Shown: positions 6,117 through 9,488 of the stretch, piece after piece | Layout: the number at the start of each line of letters is the position of its first letter | How positions within the stretch are numbered: the stretch's first letter is position 1 | Origin: Chitinophagaceae bacterium | GTDB taxonomy: Bacteria > Bacteroidota > Bacteroidia > Chitinophagales > Chitinophagaceae | Reading direction: 5' to 3' | Assembly: GCA_009996555.1 (NCBI GenBank) | Contig: JAACZX010000480.1 | Span: 1-9,488 of the forward strand | DNA length: 9,488 bases | Translations under genes and position numbers: made by a program | The notes under the pieces: model-generated | The model's input: only the letters and a program-made list of their open reading frames with translations | The model's database searches: none | Told to the model about the DNA's origin: nothing

Positions 6117-7007
6117 CTACCGCATAATCATTTCATCAAGCGCCACATAATGCCTGTTGGTCTTACCGTCTTTCCAGATATTGTACCTGGTAGGATAATT
6201 TGTTCCCGTTGGTGAAAACATCAATGGCTGCCTGTAAGGTTTTTGAACAGTTACACCGCTGTTTAAAAATGCAAGTGTGATCATTGGTTCAACAAACGTA
6301 ACCTCTCCATTATACGAACCATAAATAAATGTGTGTGTAAATGCTGCCCAGTTAGCACTGCCCGGAGCTTGCATTTCCGGTGCAAGCAGATCGATCCAGT
6401 GTGCGCCCATCATTGGCACACCACCACCGGGATTGAAATACATCGGTGGAATATAATCTGCCGGCGGCAGTATGGCAAACTTAGCCGGATCTGTTGTATT
6501 CATCACTTCTTCCATACTCACTTTGTAAAAATGAAAATCAAAATGTGGCAAGCCGTAAATCTGCGGAGGTTCGTGTCCGTTAACATTCCAGTTCATCATA
6601 ATGTGATCAAATGGAGTAATTCCATGTGCTTTCTGATGCAGTTTTACATGCCATGTTGCAGCCATATGATCTGCGGCATCCTGCGGCAGGTTGTTCAATG
6701 CGCCAGCAGTCATTTCTATTCCTATAGCCACTGGTTTGCCACTATGAGTAATGTTGATCCACGAACGCATGTGCCCGTTTCCAATTTGTACCTGCGGCCC
6801 ATAAAAAGTATTATACTTTTCATCATTCCTGCCAATAACGGAAGAAGAACTGCCGGCACCACCCGGCATTACCACTAAGCTGGCATCATTCTCCGGAAAA
6901 GGATCATCCATTTTCCGGACAGGATCGTCCATTGATTTTTGACAGGAGAAAAAGACAGTGCTGATGAATGCCAGCAATACTGTTACTTGAAAAATTTCCT
7001 TTTTCAT
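6117..7007 (-). CDS. Histidine-rich predicted lipoprotein, possibly TTHB210/DUF5602-like
   Basis: A 296-residue precursor with a lipoprotein signal (MKKEIFQVTVLLAFISTVFFSC, lipid Cys at C22). The residues after the Cys are QKSMDD, resembling the Q-K-acidic lipoprotein export signal that sends Bacteroidota lipoproteins to the cell surface, though the acidic pair is shifted by two. A short repeat MDDP..K MDDP (26-36) lies in the linker. The globular part (about 60-296) is rich in His and aromatic residues: H120, H124 and H128 in TWHVKLHQKAH, the motif P-H155-F-D157-F-H159-F-Y, MMGAH203W and FTH225TF. These look like metal ligands, but that is inference. From memory the pattern is reminiscent of TTHB210-like/DUF5602 proteins; I cannot confirm this. 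The gene is monocistronic, between a shared terminator and a 237-bp upstream region with repeated motifs. Confidence 0.78.
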   Translation of the reverse strand: MKKEIFQVTVLLAFISTVFFSCQKSMDDPVRKMDDPFPENDASLVVMPGGAGSSSSVIGRNDEKYNTFYGPQVQIGNGHMRSWINITHSGKPVAIGIEMTAGALNNLPQDAADHMAATWHVKLHQKAHGITPFDHIMMNWNVNGHEPPQIYGLPHFDFHFYKVSMEEVMNTTDPAKFAILPPADYIPPMYFNPGGGVPMMGAHWIDLLAPEMQAPGSANWAAFTHTFIYGSYNGEVTFVEPMITLAFLNSGVTVQKPYRQPLMFSPTGTNYPTRYNIWKDGKTNRHYVALDEMIMR

Positions 7008-7244
7008 GCTTTACGTTTTAAGGTTGAAAAATATTCAGTAGTACAGAGCAGGATCTGCTGCGGTTCGTTTTGCGAAGTAGCTGATGCTTACAAACAATAA
7101 GCAACTGATGAATTTAATGGAAGGTGTATTTCGTTTTAAGGACATTTAAATTAAGCAAGCTTTTACGTAAGTGCAAGAACGTGAACGTATATTTTTAATC
7201 CTTACGTTTTAAGAAGTGAATTTTGGATTTACTAACTTCATTGA
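7008..7244. other. Divergent intergenic region between lipoprotein and epimerase genes
   Basis: This 237-bp AT-rich gap is the largest non-coding stretch in the window and should hold promoters for both divergent genes. On the minus strand TATTTTTC (7026-7033) is one base from TAnnTTTG and lies 18 bp from the lipoprotein ATG. On the plus strand TATATTTT (7188-7195) is one base off, and TAACTTCA (7233-7240) is weaker but nearer the epimerase ATG. There is a small hairpin TGCTTA/TAAGCA (7085-7090 with 7098-7103) flanked by CTGATG repeats, and a TTACGTAA palindrome at 7163-7170. No open frame of interest was seen. Confidence 0.5.
7011..7213 (+). repeat. Three direct copies of a TTACGTTTTAAG-type motif
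   Basis: TTACGTTTTAAG occurs exactly at 7011-7022 and 7202-7213, and with one change (TTTCGTTTTAAG) at 7129-7140. The core CGTTTTAAG is identical in all three. Starts are 118 and 73 bp apart. All three lie in the same orientation inside the 237-bp divergent intergenic region, the outer two close to the two start codons. They could be operator sites for a regulator of one or both genes; this is inference. Confidence 0.55.
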
Positions 7245-8357
7245 ATGCAATTACAGATCACTTCCATTGAAATTTACAAACTCAGTATTCCGTTAAAGCA
7301 ACCTTTTGTTATATCGTTGGGGCCACAGTACGATGCCGATAATATTATTGTTGTCATCAACACCAATGCAGGTATTAGAGGCTGGGGTGAATGCAGTCCG
7401 TATATGAGTATTAACAGTGAAAGCATGGATACTTGTTTTATTGTTGGGCAATACCTTGCCAAAACGTTGAAAGGAAAAGATCCGTTGCAGATCGAAGAAT
7501 GTACAAAAGCAATGGATCGTATCATCACCCGCAACGAAAGCATCAAGAGTGCGTTTGATATGGCCTTGTATGATATTGCAGCACAACATGCCGGCCTGCC
7601 GTTATACAAATTTCTTGGTGGCAAAAAGAACAAACGCATTTCAACCGACATGACGGTGGGTCTTGGCTCTCCCGAAAAAATGGCGGCTGAAGCTGTTGAA
7701 TACAAAGCAGCGGGCTTTCCTTCCATTAAAGTAAAGCTCGGCACCACGACAGAAGAGGATGTAGCAAGAATAAAAGCAATACGTGCAGCTATCGGCAACG
7801 ACTTGCCATTGCGTATTGATGCCAACCAGGGCTGGAGTGTTGAGACAGCTATTGCCACTTTACAAGCCCTGAAAGAATTTGGTATTGAACATTGCGAAGA
7901 ACCCATTGCACGCTGGAATTTTATGGCATTACCTGAAGTAAGAAAGAACAGCCCCATTAAAATAATGAGCGATGAAAGTTGTTTTGATGAACATGATGCT
8001 GAACGTTTAGCCAAACTCAATGCCTGCGATTACTTTAATGTAAAGCTGGGTAAGAGCGGCGGTATTTATCATGCATTGAAAATTGTGGAAGTTGCCAAAG
8101 CACATAATCTGAAACTGCAGGTGGGTTGCTTTATGGAAAGCCGGTTAGCCATTACTGCACTGGTGCATTTTGCTTACAGCAGCGATTTAATTGTGCATTA
8201 CGATTTGGATACGCCACTGATGCTGAAAGAAGATCCTGTTGTAGGCGGTATGCAGTTTTTAGAAAATGGTTTTGTGGAAATTGATGAAGCAGCAGGTATT
8301 GGCGCAACGATTGATGAAAAGTATTTAGCGAAAGCAGAAAAAGCAGTTATTGAATGA
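7245..8357 (+). CDS. Dipeptide epimerase (enolase superfamily, MLE subgroup)
   Basis: A 370-residue enolase-superfamily enzyme with an N-terminal capping domain (about 1-125) and a TIM barrel (about 130-350). Catalytic and metal residues are intact: the KxK pair K162/K164, metal ligands D192 (RIDANQGW), E218 (CEEP) and D243 (SDES), the second base K267 (NVKLGKSGG), and E298 (CFMES). The D320-L-D322 motif binds the dipeptide amino group and marks the dipeptide epimerases, such as L-Ala-D/L-Glu epimerase of murein recycling, rather than cycloisomerases. The enzyme is cytosolic and Mg-dependent. The 20s-loop arginine (R24 of YkfB and E. coli AEE) aligns with G26 in PFVISLG, so the substrate is probably not Ala-Glu. 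The ATG at 7245 starts the first strand. It overlaps the next gene by ATGA. The subfamily call is strong; the substrate is open. Confidence 0.92.
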   Translation: MQLQITSIEIYKLSIPLKQPFVISLGPQYDADNIIVVINTNAGIRGWGECSPYMSINSESMDTCFIVGQYLAKTLKGKDPLQIEECTKAMDRIITRNESIKSAFDMALYDIAAQHAGLPLYKFLGGKKNKRISTDMTVGLGSPEKMAAEAVEYKAAGFPSIKVKLGTTTEEDVARIKAIRAAIGNDLPLRIDANQGWSVETAIATLQALKEFGIEHCEEPIARWNFMALPEVRKNSPIKIMSDESCFDEHDAERLAKLNACDYFNVKLGKSGGIYHALKIVEVAKAHNLKLQVGCFMESRLAITALVHFAYSSDLIVHYDLDTPLMLKEDPVVGGMQFLENGFVEIDEAAGIGATIDEKYLAKAEKAVIE

Positions 8358-8875
8358 TCAAACAATTCATCATATTGTTGTTATTATTCAGCTGCAGCAA
8401 AAGCTTTGCTCAACTGTCTGCACAGGCAAAGCAGATTGAATCGGCATGTAAGCTTATTGATAATGATAGTTCGCTTCAGAAAAAGATATATGAACAGGAA
8501 GAGTTCATGAGTCATGTTACCGATAACGGAGCAAGCCTCACTGTCTATCACAAAAATGGAGCTGTTTACAGAATAACTGAATGGGTCGGCTTATCCGGTT
8601 ATGTTGTTATTATCGACTATTATTTTAAAGCAGGTAAGCTTGTATATGTAAGAGATGAAGAACTAATGTATGAACAAAACCCCTTAACCAGCGAAATCAC
8701 GGGAAAATTTTCGAAAGATGGCCGGTTTCTTGGGCAATATTTTTTCAGGAACGATAAGCTGTTCGATGAAGTGAGTCTCGGACATAACCGGTTTGAAGAT
8801 GATGAACATAATAATGCAGAGAAAGAGTTCACAGCATCAGCTAAGAAATATCTTTTACTTTTCAGGAAACAATAA
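8354..8875 (+). CDS. Small secreted protein of unknown function, coupled to the epimerase
   Basis: A 173-residue precursor with an N-terminal signal peptide (MIKQFIILLLLFSCSKSFA, likely cleaved before Q20). LFSC at 11-14 is a poor lipobox, so lipidation is possible but less likely. The mature chain of about 154 residues has a helical start (AKQIESACKLIDNDSSLQKKIYEQEEF) followed by strand-rich segments (SLTVYHKNGAVYRITEW, VVIIDYYFKAGKLVYVRDEE, GQYFFRNDKLFDEV). These resemble the repeated 'y.f.ng.l..v' strands of small periplasmic Bacteroidota proteins. No catalytic motif or named family is recognised. Its ATG overlaps the epimerase stop (ATGA, 8354-8357), so the two are made from one message. 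It is unusual for a cytosolic epimerase to be coupled to a secreted protein. No clear terminator follows; the gap to the convergent gene is 62 bp. Confidence 0.75.
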   Translation: MIKQFIILLLLFSCSKSFAQLSAQAKQIESACKLIDNDSSLQKKIYEQEEFMSHVTDNGASLTVYHKNGAVYRITEWVGLSGYVVIIDYYFKAGKLVYVRDEELMYEQNPLTSEITGKFSKDGRFLGQYFFRNDKLFDEVSLGHNRFEDDEHNNAEKEFTASAKKYLLLFRKQ

Positions 8876-8937
8876 TGTGAGCGATTTTTAATGCAGTGGA
8901 TTTACTCAGCGCTCTTCTTTCGCAGCGGTTAGAAAAA

Positions 8938-9438
8938 CTATTCCAGTCTTTTCAGTACTACTTCCACATCAGCCAGCACATTTGAACGAACCAGGATCAT
9001 TCCTTCTTTATCCAGCAGCATATACGTTGGAAAATCGCTGATGCGTAATACATCAATTACATTGGCTCCTTCGGGATTTGCCTGCCTGTACTGCAGCAAA
9101 TGAGCCCAGCCAAGTTTATACTTTACAGTCATGGCTTTTGCAGCAGAAATCTGTTGTTTGTATTCATAAGGAAAGCCATATACAGTTAATTTCTTTTCAT
9201 ACTGTTTCACAAGTTCTGTTAGTACAGGAAATTGTTTGATGCAGCTGTCGCTTTCACTTTTCCAGAAATGAAAGAGCGTATAATCTTTCGATTCACGGAA
9301 CACGACATTGATCACTTTGCCTGTGATCATATCCACACCCGAAAGCGAACGTAATGCAGAGCCGGCAGTAGGGCCTTCCTGCGAAATTGCATTCACAGAA
9401 AAAAACAAAGCAAATAAGATGAACAGTTTAACGGGCAT
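8938..9438 (-). CDS. TlpA-like thioredoxin-fold secreted protein with a single active-site cysteine
   Basis: A 166-residue precursor with a signal peptide (MPVKLFILFALFFSVNAIS, likely cleaved before Q20), so it is periplasmic. The rest fits the TlpA/ResA-type thioredoxin fold: a leading strand with G..I..VVF, then YTLFHFW59 where the family has 'vvlNFWAtWC..C', a helix with FPVLTELVKQY, a central YGFPYEY strand, and SDFP137TYMLLDKEG carrying the cis-proline. The active site that should read CxxC is S63-D-S-C66: the nucleophilic first Cys is replaced by Ser and only the resolving-position Cys remains. A normal disulfide reductase cycle is therefore not possible. It might act as a binding or chaperone-like member. 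The ATG at 9436-9438 is supported by the signal peptide. It converges with the secreted protein gene ending at 8875. The family call is fairly firm. Confidence 0.8.
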   Translation of the reverse strand: MPVKLFILFALFFSVNAISQEGPTAGSALRSLSGVDMITGKVINVVFRESKDYTLFHFWKSESDSCIKQFPVLTELVKQYEKKLTVYGFPYEYKQQISAAKAMTVKYKLGWAHLLQYRQANPEGANVIDVLRISDFPTYMLLDKEGMILVRSNVLADVEVVLKRLE

Positions 9439-9461
9439 ATAAAAATTGCTTTGATTGTATT

Positions 9462-9484
9462 ACTCCCTTTTAGGGGTTGGGGGT
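9462..9484 (+). repeat. G-rich hairpin element, possibly a dispersed intergenic repeat
   Basis: ACTCCCTTTTAGGGG followed by TTGGGGGT. CCCT/AGGG (9465-9468 with 9472-9475) can form a small hairpin around TTT, and a second G-run follows. It resembles C/G-run intergenic repeats I have seen in Bacteroidota genomes, recalled and not searched. It lies 24 bp upstream of the TlpA-like gene, and the window ends 4 bases later, so its full length is unknown. Confidence 0.35.
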
Positions 9485-9488
9485 ATCT

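Noticed and set aside
6333..6878. A 181-residue plus-strand frame within the lipoprotein gene
   Set aside because: His/Cys-rich by chance from the opposite strand of a His-rich protein; no start context, and the lipoprotein frame is far better supported.
7274..8020. A 248-residue open frame antisense to the dipeptide epimerase
   Set aside because: It lies wholly inside a gene with intact catalytic motifs and its translation shows no domain; it is a shadow frame.
8876..8937. GAGCG (8879-8883) / CGCTC (8910-8914) as a terminator
   Set aside because: A five-pair stem with a 26-base loop and no T-run is too weak to call.
1..9488. Mobile element, CRISPR array, tRNA or defence system
   Set aside because: No transposase or integrase motifs, no regularly spaced repeats, no cloverleaf-like segments and no recognisable defence genes were seen; the repeats present are short and local.

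Overview
This window looks like ordinary chromosome from a member of the Bacteroidota, most like the Chitinophagaceae in style. The supporting signs are an Obg GTPase that stops after its G domain, secreted proteins whose signal peptides end in ...A|Q, AT-rich start contexts without clear Shine-Dalgarno sequences, and -7 boxes of the form TAnnTTTG (TATCTTTG before obg, TAGGTTTG on the minus strand at 2063-2070). The family-level placement is an inference from style.

Layout. At 1-1229 (+) is the end of an operon: the C-terminus of a class V aminotransferase-fold enzyme, a PaaI-type hotdog thioesterase and a PaaY / gamma-carbonic-anhydrase-like hexapeptide protein, closed by a strong bidirectional terminator. 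At 1267-2039 (-) are two overlapping small membrane protein genes that are diverged tandem copies of each other. Divergent from them at 2184-6057 (+) are obg, a CPBP-type membrane protein (probable TTG start), two unrecognised secreted proteins, a small cysteine-rich zinc-ribbon protein and a directly abutting three-helix membrane protein, ending in a perfect palindromic terminator. At 6117-7007 (-) is a histidine-rich predicted lipoprotein. Its 237-bp upstream region carries three copies of a CGTTTTAAG motif, and a dipeptide epimerase (7245-8357, +) lies on the other side. The epimerase overlaps a small secreted protein gene (to 8875). A TlpA-like thioredoxin-fold protein (8938-9438, -) with only one of the two active-site cysteines closes the window, followed by part of a G-rich hairpin element.

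How the genes work together. The first three genes suggest CoA-thioester handling at the edge of a phenylacetate-type cluster, but the core paa genes are outside the window. Obg is a housekeeping ribosome-assembly GTPase. The epimerase would act on dipeptides, but its substrate-loop arginine is replaced, so murein L-Ala-D-Glu may not be its substrate. Much of the rest is cell-envelope material of unknown role. I found no CRISPR array, transposase, tRNA, rRNA or recognisable defence or phage module. The most useful leads are the epimerase specificity change, the tandem membrane pair, the repeated motif at 7011-7213, the zinc-ribbon/membrane pair and the single-cysteine thioredoxin-like protein. 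I did not see a clear case for a wholly new system.
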